From: Bacteriovoracaceae bacterium
GTDB lineage: Bacteria; Bdellovibrionota; Bacteriovoracia; Bacteriovoracales; Bacteriovoracaceae
Assembly: GCA_013141065.1 (NCBI GenBank)
Contig: JABFRR010000010.1
Coordinates: forward strand, 78,164-142,163
DNA: 64,000 nt
Direction: 5' to 3'
The translations under genes were made by a program, and so were the position numbers. The notes under the pieces are model-generated. The model was not told the DNA's origin, did no database searches, and saw only the letters and a list, made by a program, of their open reading frames with translations. This document shows positions 27,973-36,684 of the stretch, piece after piece (position 1 is the first letter of the stretch; every line of letters begins with the position of its first letter).

Positions 27973-29131
27973 GATTTTTTTATTTTTATTTTTGATATGT
28001 TTTTCTGTTACAACTTACTCAGAAGAAGGACTTGAAAAAAATCTTGAATTAAGTTTAGAAAAAAATGCTGAGAACCAAGAACGTTATCAAGATCTCGTTA
28101 ATCTCGCAGCCTATAAAGAAGCCATAAATGCTGAATTTAAGTTAATTCCAATTGATCAATCCGAAGTCGAAAAGTTTTGGAAGAAAATAGCAGAGAAAAA
28201 TCTCGATTTGAAATCAGAGCTGTTATTATTAAAACCACTTTTTATAAAAGAAAATATTGCTGTGATTGAAAACAGTGATAAATCTATTTCATCTAAACAT
28301 AGATTTCAGTATGAATTGAATAAAACTCAATTGAGTGATTTTAACCAAACTCTTCTACGCGGTTATGATGTTAGTCAAAAAACCTTATTTCTCCTAGTGG
28401 ATATTGGTATTAGTCGTGACATGACCTGGGCCGATGTTGGAGTCAATAGTCCTGAAAATTTTGCTGGTGTGATTATTGATTCTTGGAAAAAATGGGGAAG
28501 TGGTCAATTTAAGAATTTCACTCAAATTGTCATTTTACCTAAAGATTTTTCGGAACGTCCTCTCAACATGAATCCGGAATCGGTGACTTTAAAATGGAAT
28601 TCACTTTTGAAAAAAACTGAAACATTTCAAGACAGACAAAGTGCAAGATTTGAACTAGTAGCTCAGTATGTTTTAGTGAGTAGTAAAACGAATCAAATTT
28701 TAATTGGATTTGATTTTCCAACTCAAAAGAAGGAAGTTGGTATAACGAATGGTAAGAGCTTAAGCTCCACCCTTGCCAGTTTGATTTATAATCTCCTGAC
28801 AACTCAAGGGGGAAAAATCAATTCGGCTATTGAGATGAACACCATGAACAGTTCTTTGATGGTGAGTGAATTTAAACTGGTAGGAAAACACGGACTTTAT
28901 GATTTAACTCTGGTTAATAATTTTTTGAATGAAAAATTTAAAGATATAAAGCTAACATCTGAGCTAAAAAGTTATCAGGCTTCGGGGTCAATTTTGGCCA
29001 TTAAAAGCTCATTAACAACAGAAGCCTTAATTTTAAAATTTTCAGGGGATGGAGGAAATTTTCCTCTGAACGAGCAAAAAATTCTTGTTTTTTCTCCCAA
29101 TGATCGAACTTTTGCAATTATTCAAAAATAA
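27962..29131 (+). CDS. Exported protein, function unknown
   Basis: About 389 residues with a signal peptide (IFLFLFLICFSVTTYSEE) and no recognised domain. The N-terminal third is helical and charged; the rest alternates beta-like stretches (FKNFTQIVILPKDFS, LVAQYVLVSSKTNQILIGFD). It overlaps the end of dnaE by 11 bases. The ATG at 27962 is favoured over one six bases earlier because GAGG at 27952-27955 then has a normal spacing. A lipoprotein gene follows after 63 bases; both may form an envelope unit. Function cannot be stated. Confidence 0.6.
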   Translation: MFNKIFLFLFLICFSVTTYSEEGLEKNLELSLEKNAENQERYQDLVNLAAYKEAINAEFKLIPIDQSEVEKFWKKIAEKNLDLKSELLLLKPLFIKENIAVIENSDKSISSKHRFQYELNKTQLSDFNQTLLRGYDVSQKTLFLLVDIGISRDMTWADVGVNSPENFAGVIIDSWKKWGSGQFKNFTQIVILPKDFSERPLNMNPESVTLKWNSLLKKTETFQDRQSARFELVAQYVLVSSKTNQILIGFDFPTQKKEVGITNGKSLSSTLASLIYNLLTTQGGKINSAIEMNTMNSSLMVSEFKLVGKHGLYDLTLVNNFLNEKFKDIKLTSELKSYQASGSILAIKSSLTTEALILKFSGDGGNFPLNEQKILVFSPNDRTFAIIQK

Positions 29132-29159
29132 GCGAATAATAGTAAAGAGTTAGATCTAT

Positions 29160-29182
29160 TTTTGTTAAGCTTATTAACAAAA
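29160..29182 (+). promoter_or_regulatory. Perfect 9-bp inverted repeat next to a ribosome site
   Basis: TTTTGTTAA at 29160-29168 and TTAACAAAA at 29174-29182 are exactly complementary around a five-base loop (GCTTA). The right arm runs into the AAGAGG ribosome site of the lipoprotein gene. It may be a protein operator or a weak RNA hairpin affecting translation; the all-AT stem (except one pair) argues for the former. Confidence 0.45.
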
Positions 29183-29194
29183 GAGGAAATCCAA

Positions 29195-30169
29195 ATGCTT
29201 ACCAAATTAAATTCTAAGAAAAAAAAATCAATACCGACTAAATTGCTCGGAAAAGGCATACTCCTTTTTCTTTCACTAAATATTTTTTTTGCAGCCTGCA
29301 CCTCTGGTGTTATCCAAAGAGATTACCAAGGTAAAAGACCTCGTGCCGAAGAACGAAAATATTTTTCAGGCGTTAAAAAGAAGATTGCTCTTCTCCCATT
29401 TTTTAATGAATCTCCTTTTGAGAGTGAAGATCTCGAGATTAATGCAACTGAAGAATTACGCTTAGAACTTACTAAGTCAGGTGAATTTATTATTGATCCA
29501 AGTTCGGCTAAACTTTTTGGCACTTCCAAAGAAATCTATGTTGGAGGTGGATTGAAACTTGTTCAACTCACCAGACAAGCTAAAATTGCAGGAATAAATT
29601 TTATTGTTTTTGGCCGTGTTATTGACGCCAGAGTAAGAGAGAAGTCAGATGAAATTGGTATTGTAAGAAAAACAAAATCATATACTGAATCAAAAGTAGA
29701 GGTACGAGTTTTTGACGTGAATGCCGGTAAAGAAATATATACAGAAACACTTAATGGCTATGCTGACGATAGTACTTATCGTTTTTTTGCTTCTGATCGC
29801 GAGGATTATTTAAGTTATCGTCGTGAACTTTTAAGATATGCCGTACGGGTCGGAATTAGAAAATCGATTCCAAAAATTATTGAACTGGCCAGCAAGTTAG
29901 ATTGGGTCGGAAGGGTAGCTAAGATTATTGGTAGTAAGGTTTACTTAAATGCGGGCAGAGAAAGTGGAATAAATATCGGAGACATTTTAAAAATTATCAC
30001 TGAGGGAGCCGAAATATATGATCCTGAAACAGGAGCACTAATTGGCATGAGTAAAGGGGATATGAAAGGAACAATTGAAATTGTAGATTATTTTGGAACA
30101 GATGGAGCAATAGCGATCTTACATTCCGGAGGACAAGTCCTAGAAGGCGACTTTGTGCAGTTGTATTAA
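29195..30169 (+). CDS. Lipoprotein with CsgG-like and FlgT-C-like regions
   Basis: About 324 residues: long charged N-terminus, hydrophobic segment and lipobox FFAACTS (Cys about residue 36), then a region resembling CsgG/LpoB-type periplasmic folds (KKIALLPFFNES; INFIVFGRVIDARV; VRVFDVNAGKEIYTETLNG), and a C-terminal domain (about 240-324; GRVAKIIGSKVYLNAGRESGINIGDIL) like the C-terminal SH3-like domain of FlgT. Start at ATG 29195 is set by AGAGG upstream. Such proteins sit at the outer membrane, for example at flagellar or curli pores. No flagellar genes are in the window. Confidence 0.7.
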   Translation: MLTKLNSKKKKSIPTKLLGKGILLFLSLNIFFAACTSGVIQRDYQGKRPRAEERKYFSGVKKKIALLPFFNESPFESEDLEINATEELRLELTKSGEFIIDPSSAKLFGTSKEIYVGGGLKLVQLTRQAKIAGINFIVFGRVIDARVREKSDEIGIVRKTKSYTESKVEVRVFDVNAGKEIYTETLNGYADDSTYRFFASDREDYLSYRRELLRYAVRVGIRKSIPKIIELASKLDWVGRVAKIIGSKVYLNAGRESGINIGDILKIITEGAEIYDPETGALIGMSKGDMKGTIEIVDYFGTDGAIAILHSGGQVLEGDFVQLY

Positions 30170-31232
30170 TTTTTCTAATCTATATAAATCAACCTATCCA
30201 TTTTTTAAAAAATCGGCATTTTTACTTGATGCTGAAGTCGCGCATGAGCTAACCATAAATTCTATGAAACTCATGGGTAAATATCTTCCCAATCATGAAA
30301 GGGCTGATAACTTTCAAGTCAAGGCCATGGGATTAACTTTCGATAATCCGATTGGACTCGCCGCTGGTCTTGATAAAAATGCAGAGGCCATATCCTATTT
30401 TACCCACCTTCCATTTGGCTTTGTTGAAGTTGGTACAGTGACGCCTCTGCCACAAATTGGAAATGAGAAACCAAGATTATTTCGTTATCCAGAAGAAGAA
30501 TCTCTACGTAATAAGATGGGTTTTAACAATTTAGGAGCTGATAAAGTTCTAGAAAATCTGAAGTTTTCAAATCGTCGGGGAAAAATTATTGGTGTGAATC
30601 TTGGTAAAAATAAAGTAACACCAAACGAACAAGCTGTTTTAGACTACAGAAGTTTATATAAAAAATTTTGTGATGATGCAGATTATTTAGTTATAAATGT
30701 CTCTTCTCCTAACACCCCAGGACTTAGAGATTTACTTAAAGATAAAGGTCTTCGTGAAATTTTTGAGGGCCTTGCTATTGAGAGAGTGAATAAAAAAATT
30801 CCTCTGCTTATTAAAGTTTCTCCAGACATGGGTGATGAAGAGTTGCTTTCTACAGTGGCACTGGTGAATGAATTTTCTCTGGATGGAATCATTGCAACCA
30901 ATACTACAATTATGAAAGATCGTGGTGATGGTGGTGTTAGTGGAAAGCTCCTCAGTCTAAAAAGTAAAAGGGTTCGTGAAATTTTATTAAAGGAAATATC
31001 AAAGACTCACTCTAAAGCCGAACTCATTGGTGTCGGTGGCATTTCAACATTCAATGATTTGATGGACTTTTGGAAAGCCGGTGGGAAACTCGCTCAAATT
31101 TATACTGCATTTGTCTATGGAGGCCCTCCTTTAATTTACTCTTTTGAATCCCTTCTCAAGGCAGAGTATAATAAAAGGGGAGTCATAACATTTGAAGAAT
31201 TTCATGATTCGCTAAATATTATCAGTAAATAG
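30153..31232 (+). CDS. pyrD: Dihydroorotate dehydrogenase (quinone), class 2
   Basis: Oxidises dihydroorotate to orotate with transfer of electrons to the quinone pool. The 359-residue protein has the class 2 N-terminal helical extension, then LTFDNPIGLAAGLDKNAEA, GFVEVGTVTPLPQIGN, NKMGFNNLGAD, and VINVSSPNTPGLRDLL with the active-site serine region, and IGVGGIST near the C-terminus. The start is TTG, inside the end of the lipoprotein gene, with AAGG about six bases upstream. It overlaps the convergent queC gene by 11 bases. Confidence 0.94.
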   Translation: MCSCINFSNLYKSTYPFFKKSAFLLDAEVAHELTINSMKLMGKYLPNHERADNFQVKAMGLTFDNPIGLAAGLDKNAEAISYFTHLPFGFVEVGTVTPLPQIGNEKPRLFRYPEEESLRNKMGFNNLGADKVLENLKFSNRRGKIIGVNLGKNKVTPNEQAVLDYRSLYKKFCDDADYLVINVSSPNTPGLRDLLKDKGLREIFEGLAIERVNKKIPLLIKVSPDMGDEELLSTVALVNEFSLDGIIATNTTIMKDRGDGGVSGKLLSLKSKRVREILLKEISKTHSKAELIGVGGISTFNDLMDFWKAGGKLAQIYTAFVYGGPPLIYSFESLLKAEYNKRGVITFEEFHDSLNIISK

Positions 31233-31920
31233 GTCTAGTAACATATTCTATTGGGTCAATGACACCAGCTTTTTGAAATCCACGTAAGCGAAGTGCACAT
31301 GAATCACAAATTCCACAGGCCTTGTCATTTTTTTCATAACATGACCACGAGTACTCTAAGGGAGCTTTGAGCTCTAAGGCTTTTTTAACTATTTCATCTT
31401 TCTTAAGAAATATAACAGGAGTGATGACCTCAATGTCTCCGTCTTTAGTTCCTTCTTTAATAAGATTATTAATGGCCTTGTAATAACTAGGACGGCAGTC
31501 GGGATAGCCTGACGAATCTTCGTAAACAGCTCCAATAAAGATTTTTTTAGCTCCAATAACTTCGGCCCATGATACGGCCATGGAAATAATATGGGTATTT
31601 CTAAAAGGCACATATGAATCTGGAATTTCATCTGAGTCACCTTTATATTTTTTCACGTCAATTTTATCATCCGTGAGACTTGATCCACCAATTTGTTTGA
31701 GAAAACTGACATCAATAATTTTTTGGAGACTCAAAGGAACATGATAAAATTCTGCAATCTTTTTAAAACTTAAAAGCTCACGTTCTTCAGTTTTTTGTCC
31801 ATAGTTAAGATGCAAGAAAGCAAGGTTTTCATATTCTGCGTTGGCAATAGCCGCACAGACAAGTGAGTCCATTCCACCACTTACCAAACAAACTGCGAGA
31901 TCTTGTTTTTTTGTTTTCAT
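31222..31920 (-). CDS. queC: 7-cyano-7-deazaguanine synthase
   Basis: Makes preQ0, the precursor of queuosine and other 7-deazaguanines, from CDG, ammonia and ATP. The 232-residue protein has the PP-loop LVSGGMDSLVCA (about residues 13-24), FLHLNYGQKTEERE, and the C-terminal zinc site SWSCYEKNDKACGICDSC (about 192-209, four cysteines). Other queuosine genes (queD, queE, queF) are not in the window. It starts right at the end of the phosphohexomutase gene on the same strand. Confidence 0.95.
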   Translation of the reverse strand: MKTKKQDLAVCLVSGGMDSLVCAAIANAEYENLAFLHLNYGQKTEERELLSFKKIAEFYHVPLSLQKIIDVSFLKQIGGSSLTDDKIDVKKYKGDSDEIPDSYVPFRNTHIISMAVSWAEVIGAKKIFIGAVYEDSSGYPDCRPSYYKAINNLIKEGTKDGDIEVITPVIFLKKDEIVKKALELKAPLEYSWSCYEKNDKACGICDSCALRLRGFQKAGVIDPIEYVTRPIY

Positions 31921-33648
31921 TTAGGCCTTTTCGGATTCAGTTTTAAAATATTCTAAAAATGCATTAGCTTTTATTTCTGCGTTTAATTTCTTTTCTTGTA
32001 AGCTGCCATTCTTTTCTTGAATCATAATATAAAATTTTATTTTTGGTTCCGTTCCTGATGGACGTAGGTAAACTTGATTTCCGTCTTCAAAAATAAAACC
32101 TAAGACATTACTTTTAGGAAGTCCTTCAATTCCCACTGAGTAATCCAATTTTTTAAGAAGTTCATGACTTAAAATGGCTTTATCCCCTAAATTTCTGAAT
32201 TTGGACATAATTCGTGAAATTTTTTCCTGTCCTTCTATGCCAAAATAATCGAGTGACAGAAGATCCTCTCTTGAAAAGCCAAATTCTTCATAGATTTTAT
32301 CAAGTGCCTGGATAAGATTGAGTCCTTGATTTTTATAAAATAATGTCACCTCGGCCATCTGAGAAACGGAGCTGACACCGTCTTTATCACGGGCAAAGTT
32401 GTGGCAAAGGTATCCGAAAGATTCTTCAGTTGCAAAAAGAAAGTTTTTTTGTGGTGAAGTTTTTTCAAGTTCATTCATCTTCCCACAGATCCATTTAAAA
32501 CCAGTGAGTGTATTATAGATTTCAACTCCATAGCTTTTGGCAATTGTATCGAGAAGAGGAGTTGTTACAATAGACTTAACGACATAGTTTTCACCAACAA
32601 GTTTATGCTGTGATTTGAGTTCACTTAAAATATAATGGAGTTTGAGAATTCCTATTTGATTTCCAGTAAGATACTGAGTCTGTCCATTATGCTTAAGTGC
32701 AACTCCCAAGCGATCGGTATCGGGATCTGAACCCATAACGATGTCGGCATTCACTTTTTCCATTAGATCAACAGCTAATTTAAGTGCACTTGGGTTTTCG
32801 GGATTTGGGCTTTTAACCGTAGGGAATCGGCCATCAGGCTGTGCTTGTTCTTTGACGACATGAACGTTGGTGAAGCCCAAATCTAATAAAGCTCGCGAAC
32901 ATGGAATGAGTCCAGCACCGTGAATGGGAGTGTAAACAATAGATAATTTTCCACCATTTTTTTGACAGAATTCAGGATTAATCATTTTCGATAATATTGC
33001 TTTATAGTAAAGCTCTTCGACTGAATCTTCTATCCAGGCAATCATCTCGAGCTTCACTGCTTCTTCAAAGCCCAAGAGTTTAATGGTTGAGAAATCATTA
33101 ATTGCATTGTAGTTATTAATAATATTTTGATCATTTGGCGGAGTGACTTGGGCCCCATCAGACCAAAAAACTTTGTAACCATTATATTCTGGTGGATTGT
33201 GAGAGGCAGTGACCATCACTCCTGCTTGTGAGTGGTGGTGGCGAATTGCAAAGGACAAAAGGGCCACGGGGTTTAGGTGTTTATAAATATAAGCCTTAAT
33301 TCCATTGCCCGCAAATACTTCGGCTGCACTTTGTGCGAGCTCAAAAGACATGATTCGTGAATCATAACTAATACACACACTCGGGGAAGTGCTTTTTTGA
33401 GCGAGGATTTCAAAACAAATCGCTTGAGTTGCTTTCCTGATAGTATAAGTATTGATGCGGTTAAGGCCTTGACCTAAAATGCTTCGCATTCCTCCGGTAC
33501 CAAATTCGAGATCTTTGTAGAATCTCTCTTCAATTTCTTTAGAGTTTTCCGCCAACAAAAGATCCTTTATTTCTTGTCTTGATTCTTTGCTAAAGTAAGA
33601 ATTTTCACTCCACTCGCGTGCTTTTTCTAAACTATTTTGGCTCTTCAT
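31921..33648 (-). CDS. Phosphoglucomutase/phosphomannomutase family protein
   Basis: Interconverts hexose 1- and 6-phosphates through a phosphoserine. The 575-residue protein matches the long PgcA-like type: GTGGMRSILGQGLNRIN near residue 50, the phosphoserine loop TASHNPPEYNGYK (about residue 147), metal loop MGSDPDTDRLGVA (about 305), sugar-binding FATEESFGYL (about 405) and the phosphate-binding RPSGTEPKIKFYI near the C-terminus. All four active-site loops are present. Sugar preference cannot be told from sequence. Likely feeds UDP-glucose or GDP-mannose synthesis. Confidence 0.92.
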   Translation of the reverse strand: MKSQNSLEKAREWSENSYFSKESRQEIKDLLLAENSKEIEERFYKDLEFGTGGMRSILGQGLNRINTYTIRKATQAICFEILAQKSTSPSVCISYDSRIMSFELAQSAAEVFAGNGIKAYIYKHLNPVALLSFAIRHHHSQAGVMVTASHNPPEYNGYKVFWSDGAQVTPPNDQNIINNYNAINDFSTIKLLGFEEAVKLEMIAWIEDSVEELYYKAILSKMINPEFCQKNGGKLSIVYTPIHGAGLIPCSRALLDLGFTNVHVVKEQAQPDGRFPTVKSPNPENPSALKLAVDLMEKVNADIVMGSDPDTDRLGVALKHNGQTQYLTGNQIGILKLHYILSELKSQHKLVGENYVVKSIVTTPLLDTIAKSYGVEIYNTLTGFKWICGKMNELEKTSPQKNFLFATEESFGYLCHNFARDKDGVSSVSQMAEVTLFYKNQGLNLIQALDKIYEEFGFSREDLLSLDYFGIEGQEKISRIMSKFRNLGDKAILSHELLKKLDYSVGIEGLPKSNVLGFIFEDGNQVYLRPSGTEPKIKFYIMIQEKNGSLQEKKLNAEIKANAFLEYFKTESEKA

Positions 33649-33714
33649 GTTGCGATCCTTTTAAGGTGGTCTATTCAATGATTTGTCGAGCACAGTTTAG
33701 CAAATAACTCTTCA

Positions 33715-33742
33715 TTGTTCACAACTTTTTCGCTATTATAAC
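33715..33742 (+). promoter_or_regulatory. Possible sigma-70 promoter for the ferredoxin gene
   Basis: TTGTTC at 33715-33720 and TATAAC at 33737-33742 are 16 bases apart and lie 23 bases before the ATG at 33765, itself preceded by AAAGGAG. This is the only good promoter-like pair in the divergent gap. Confidence 0.45.
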
Positions 33743-33764
33743 TTGATTATTTAAAGGAGTATTT

Positions 33765-34013
33765 ATGGCCAATAAAAGTATGAAGCACAAATTAAACATT
33801 CCTGGGGCATGGTATTGCACAGACCCAGATGACGATAATGGAGAAGGCTGTATCGCTTGTAATGTTTGTTACACGGGTGCACCTGAGTTTTTTAAAGAAG
33901 ATGAAGACGGAAATGCTTATATTTTCAAGCAACCAGTCACACCTGCTGATATTGAATTATGCCAAGAACAACTTGAAGCCTGTCCAGTCGCTTCTATTGG
34001 TAAAGACGGATAA
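33765..34013 (+). CDS. 4Fe-4S ferredoxin
   Basis: Small acidic electron carrier of 82 residues. A CIACNVC cluster motif (Cys 29, 32, 35) plus Cys 73 in EACPVAS provides four ligands for one [4Fe-4S] centre, as in single-cluster bacterial ferredoxins; Cys 18 and Cys 66 are additional and could form a disulphide. Strong AAAGGAG ribosome site. Two bases separate it from the antiporter gene, so the two are probably co-transcribed. Redox partner unknown. Confidence 0.88.
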   Translation: MANKSMKHKLNIPGAWYCTDPDDDNGEGCIACNVCYTGAPEFFKEDEDGNAYIFKQPVTPADIELCQEQLEACPVASIGKDG

Positions 34014-34015
34014 TT

Positions 34016-35305
34016 ATGCAAGCTTCAACTCTAGAGATTTGTGCTTCTGTTCTTTTTTTCTTGGCCATCATTCATACTTTTTTAGTTAGTAAGTTTGAAC
34101 ATATTGCAGACAGAAAAGTAAAAGGTTCGATTTCGGCAAATATTTGGCACTTTCTCGCAGAAGTTGAAGTTGTTTTCGGAATTTGGGCCCTGCTTTTTAT
34201 CGCCCTTTTTATTGCTTTAAGTGGCGTTTTGCCAGCACTTAATTACATTGACTCACTCAATTTTACTGAGCCTGCTTTTGTCTTTGTTATTATGTGTATT
34301 GCAGCAACTAGACCTGTGATCTTATTAGCTGAAAAAATTATTTCATTTTTTGCCAAGCTTTTACCATTTAGTGAAAAGATGTCCTTTTATCTTTCAGCAC
34401 TGATCATCGGCCCAGTGTTGGGATCTTTTATAACTGAGCCAGCTGCAATGACGGTTACCGCCCTTATTTTGTTGGAAACATTTTACAAAGACCAAGTCTC
34501 GCTAAAATTTAAATACGCTACAATTGCCTTATTGTTTGTGAATGTATCAATCGGAGGCACACTTACACACTTTGCAGCTCCTCCTGTATTAATGGTGGCG
34601 TCAAAATGGAATTGGGGCACACTCTATATGCTTGAGCACTTTGGCTATAAATCACTGTTGGCCATTATTATTTCTACGTCTGTTTATGCTTTTCATTTTC
34701 GATCTGAGCTCAAAGGATATGTAAAAGTAAAAAAACATAATGATAATTATCTCATTCCAAAAACATGGAAAATTTTAGTTCACGTCTTATTTTTATTTCT
34801 TGTTGTTTATACGGCCCACCATCCAAAAGTATTCATTGGAATTTTTTGCTTTTTCTTAGGATTTATAAAAATTACGGAGAAGTACCAAGATCCTCTAAAA
34901 ATAAAAACATCATTTTTAGTCGCTTTTTTCCTTGCTGGCCTTGTCACTCTGGGCTCTATGCAATCTTGGTGGCTTCAGCCCTTACTTTCGAAAATGAGTG
35001 ATCTTGTGTTGTTTGTCGGAGCGACATGTTTAACAGCGATAACTGATAACGCAGCTCTTACGTATTTAGGAAGTCTTGTCGAATTAACAGAGGAATCTAA
35101 GTATGCTCTTGTTGCTGGTGCAGTCGCTGGTGGAGGCTTAACAGTTATTGCCAATGCTCCAAACCCAGCTGGTTTTGGAATATTAAAAGATACTTTTGGA
35201 CCAGATGGTATAAATCCAGTTCGCTTATTTTTGTATGCACTCTTACCAACAATAATTGGTGTCTTGTGCTTACTTTTACTACCGAGCTTTAATTATCAAT
35301 TTTAG
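34016..35305 (+). CDS. Putative Na+/H+ antiporter family membrane protein
   Basis: A 429-residue polytopic membrane protein with about 11 hydrophobic segments. It resembles the 'putative Na+/H+ antiporter' family (PF07399), with the conserved segments PVLGSFITEPAAMTVTALIL (about 140), VNVSIGGTLTHFAAPPVLMV (about 180) and the late TAITDNAALTYLGSL and ANAPNPAGFGIL stretches, which look like the paired half-helix sites of ion transporters. Transport activity of this family is inferred rather than well measured. It follows the ferredoxin by two bases and overlaps the convergent aminotransferase gene by four. Confidence 0.8.
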   Translation: MQASTLEICASVLFFLAIIHTFLVSKFEHIADRKVKGSISANIWHFLAEVEVVFGIWALLFIALFIALSGVLPALNYIDSLNFTEPAFVFVIMCIAATRPVILLAEKIISFFAKLLPFSEKMSFYLSALIIGPVLGSFITEPAAMTVTALILLETFYKDQVSLKFKYATIALLFVNVSIGGTLTHFAAPPVLMVASKWNWGTLYMLEHFGYKSLLAIIISTSVYAFHFRSELKGYVKVKKHNDNYLIPKTWKILVHVLFLFLVVYTAHHPKVFIGIFCFFLGFIKITEKYQDPLKIKTSFLVAFFLAGLVTLGSMQSWWLQPLLSKMSDLVLFVGATCLTAITDNAALTYLGSLVELTEESKYALVAGAVAGGGLTVIANAPNPAGFGILKDTFGPDGINPVRLFLYALLPTIIGVLCLLLLPSFNYQF

Positions 35306-36381
35306 ATTTTTTTAGGTTCAATAGTTTTGATCCAATGATAGTTATCCACTTCACGACCTTCTTGGATTGCCAATAACTTCTCTCGCAAAATCATTGAGAT
35401 TTTTCCTTCAGGGAAGTAAAGAGGATACCTTTCCCCATTGGCATCACCGAAATAATTTATGGGAGTTATAATGGCCGCTGTTCCACAGGCAAAAGCCTCG
35501 GTGCATGTTCCATTTTTAATTTGAGAAATTAAATAATCAATATCAATTTGAGTTTCAGTCACTTTGTAGCCCATGTCAGTTGCCAGACTCATAAGAGACT
35601 TTCTTGTAATACCATCAAGGACAGTATCACCAAGCGTGGAAGTAAATAGCTCGTTGTTAATAACAACAAAAACGTTCATACCTGACATTTCTTCAATATA
35701 TTTTTTATGTACAGCATCTAGCCAAAGTGTTTGAACGAATCCAAGGTTTTTAGTTTTAATTGCAGCACTTAATCCGGCGGCGTAGTTTCCACCTGTTTTG
35801 GCAAAACCAGTACCACCTGGAAAAGCCCGACAGTTATCCCTTTCGATATAAACAGACAGTCCTTGGCCATCATTAAAATATGAGCCAGACGGAGAAGCTA
35901 TAACCATAAAAGTAAATTTTTCAGATGGCCTTATACCAAGAGATTCTTCTGAAGCAAACATGAAGGGCCTGAGATAAAGAGACTCCCCCGAGCGCCTTGG
36001 AACAAAGTCCGCACAGTAGGCGGTAACATCAAAAACAGCTTGGGTAAAAATTTGGTGGGGGATATGAGGCATGGCCATTCTTTCAGCTGACTTATTAAAT
36101 CTAAGAAAGTTTTCATCTGGCCTAAAAATGTAAGGGCCTTTGCCATTAACTCGATAAGCTTTCATTCCTTCAAAAATTTCTTGAGCGTAATGGAGAACTT
36201 TTGCATTTGGTTGCATTGTGATCGGGCCGTAAGGTTTAAGTTCCACAGCTCCCCATAATCCATTCTCATATGTACATGTGGCCATCACTGGGGCCATTAC
36301 GTTTCCGAATCCAAGTGTTTCTGGAAGCTTAAATTCTTCAATAGCTTTTTTTAAATTGGGTGAAAGGCTAACTTGGCTCAT
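35302..36381 (-). CDS. ilvE: Branched-chain amino-acid aminotransferase
   Basis: PLP-dependent transfer of the amino group between glutamate and the branched-chain keto acids (last step of Leu, Ile and Val synthesis, first of their breakdown). The 359-residue protein is of the longer BCAT type: LKPYGPITMQPNAKVLHYAQEIFEGMKAYR near the N-terminus, FAKTGGNYAAGL with the PLP lysine near residue 194, and EMSGMNVFVV and TAAIITPI later. A diverged, truncated second copy of its first ~55 codons plus the upstream region lies at 39422-39768. Confidence 0.93.
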   Translation of the reverse strand: MSQVSLSPNLKKAIEEFKLPETLGFGNVMAPVMATCTYENGLWGAVELKPYGPITMQPNAKVLHYAQEIFEGMKAYRVNGKGPYIFRPDENFLRFNKSAERMAMPHIPHQIFTQAVFDVTAYCADFVPRRSGESLYLRPFMFASEESLGIRPSEKFTFMVIASPSGSYFNDGQGLSVYIERDNCRAFPGGTGFAKTGGNYAAGLSAAIKTKNLGFVQTLWLDAVHKKYIEEMSGMNVFVVINNELFTSTLGDTVLDGITRKSLMSLATDMGYKVTETQIDIDYLISQIKNGTCTEAFACGTAAIITPINYFGDANGERYPLYFPEGKISMILREKLLAIQEGREVDNYHWIKTIEPKKI

Positions 36382-36566
36382 TTGAATCCTTGAGTAATTA
36401 TTTAAAAAGTGGAGTTATTATATCTGATAAAGACCAAGAATCAAAAAAAAAGCTCCAATGACTTATTTGGTCAAGTAACTACTCAACACATAACAGTAAA
36501 TTAGCTAATATTTCTCAGGTGAAATTAAGCTAAATTTTTTTCATAAAAAATCCACATTTTCCTGGA
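36225..36566 (-). repeat. Left copy of duplicated ilvE 5' end and upstream region
   Basis: The first part of ilvE and 185 bases upstream recur in the same orientation at 39422-39768. In the non-coding part (36382-36562) I find one mismatch; the coding part is nearly identical close to the start codon and diverges further in. Homology stops at 36562, right at the edge of the IS110-containing segment. Apart from the promoter presumably needed by ilvE, this 300-base gap holds nothing else I can identify. Confidence 0.85.
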
Positions 36567-36568
36567 AG

Positions 36569-36584
36569 TATGGTGAAATGGCCC
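36569..36584 (+). repeat. 16-bp inverted repeat, left arm
   Basis: TATGGTGAAATGGCCC here is repeated exactly on the opposite strand at 39404-39419. The two arms bracket the IS110 and IS630 genes and lie at the two breakpoints of the ilvE duplication. Confidence 0.75.
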
Positions 36585-36590
36585 TTTTTA

Positions 36591-36677
36591 CCCTAGGCGA
36601 ACGGGAGTTGATCCCAAATAGTTTTCTATAAAACTATAAAAAAGCGTAGCGAGAATAATCTCCTACAATGCCTAGGG
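36591..36677 (+). ncRNA. Cloverleaf-like structured leader of IS110 transposase (bridge RNA candidate)
   Basis: Read directly from the sequence: an 8-bp closing stem CCCTAGGC (36591-36598) with GCCTAGGG (36670-36677); inside it GGGA/TCCC (36603-36606, 36612-36615, five-base loop), ATAGTTTT/AAAACTAT (36618-36625, 36630-36637, four-base loop), and GTAG-c-GAGA/TCTCCTAC (36646-36654, 36659-36666, one bulged C, four-base loop). All pairs are Watson-Crick. The 3' strand of the closing stem runs into the GGGAGG ribosome site at 36675-36680. IS110-family elements are known to encode a bridge RNA in a non-coding end; identity with that RNA is inference. Confidence 0.6.
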
Positions 36678-36684
36678 AGGGCCA

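Noticed and set aside
36382..36566. Terminator or regulatory RNA in the duplicated ilvE upstream region
   Set aside because: Only weak, short AT pairings (GACCAAG with CTTATTTGGTC) and no consistent stem with a T-run.
36591..36677. tRNA gene, because of the four-way cloverleaf and ~87-base length
   Set aside because: No TTC-type T-loop, no anticodon-like seven-base loop, no 3' CCA context and wrong stem lengths; fits an IS leader better.
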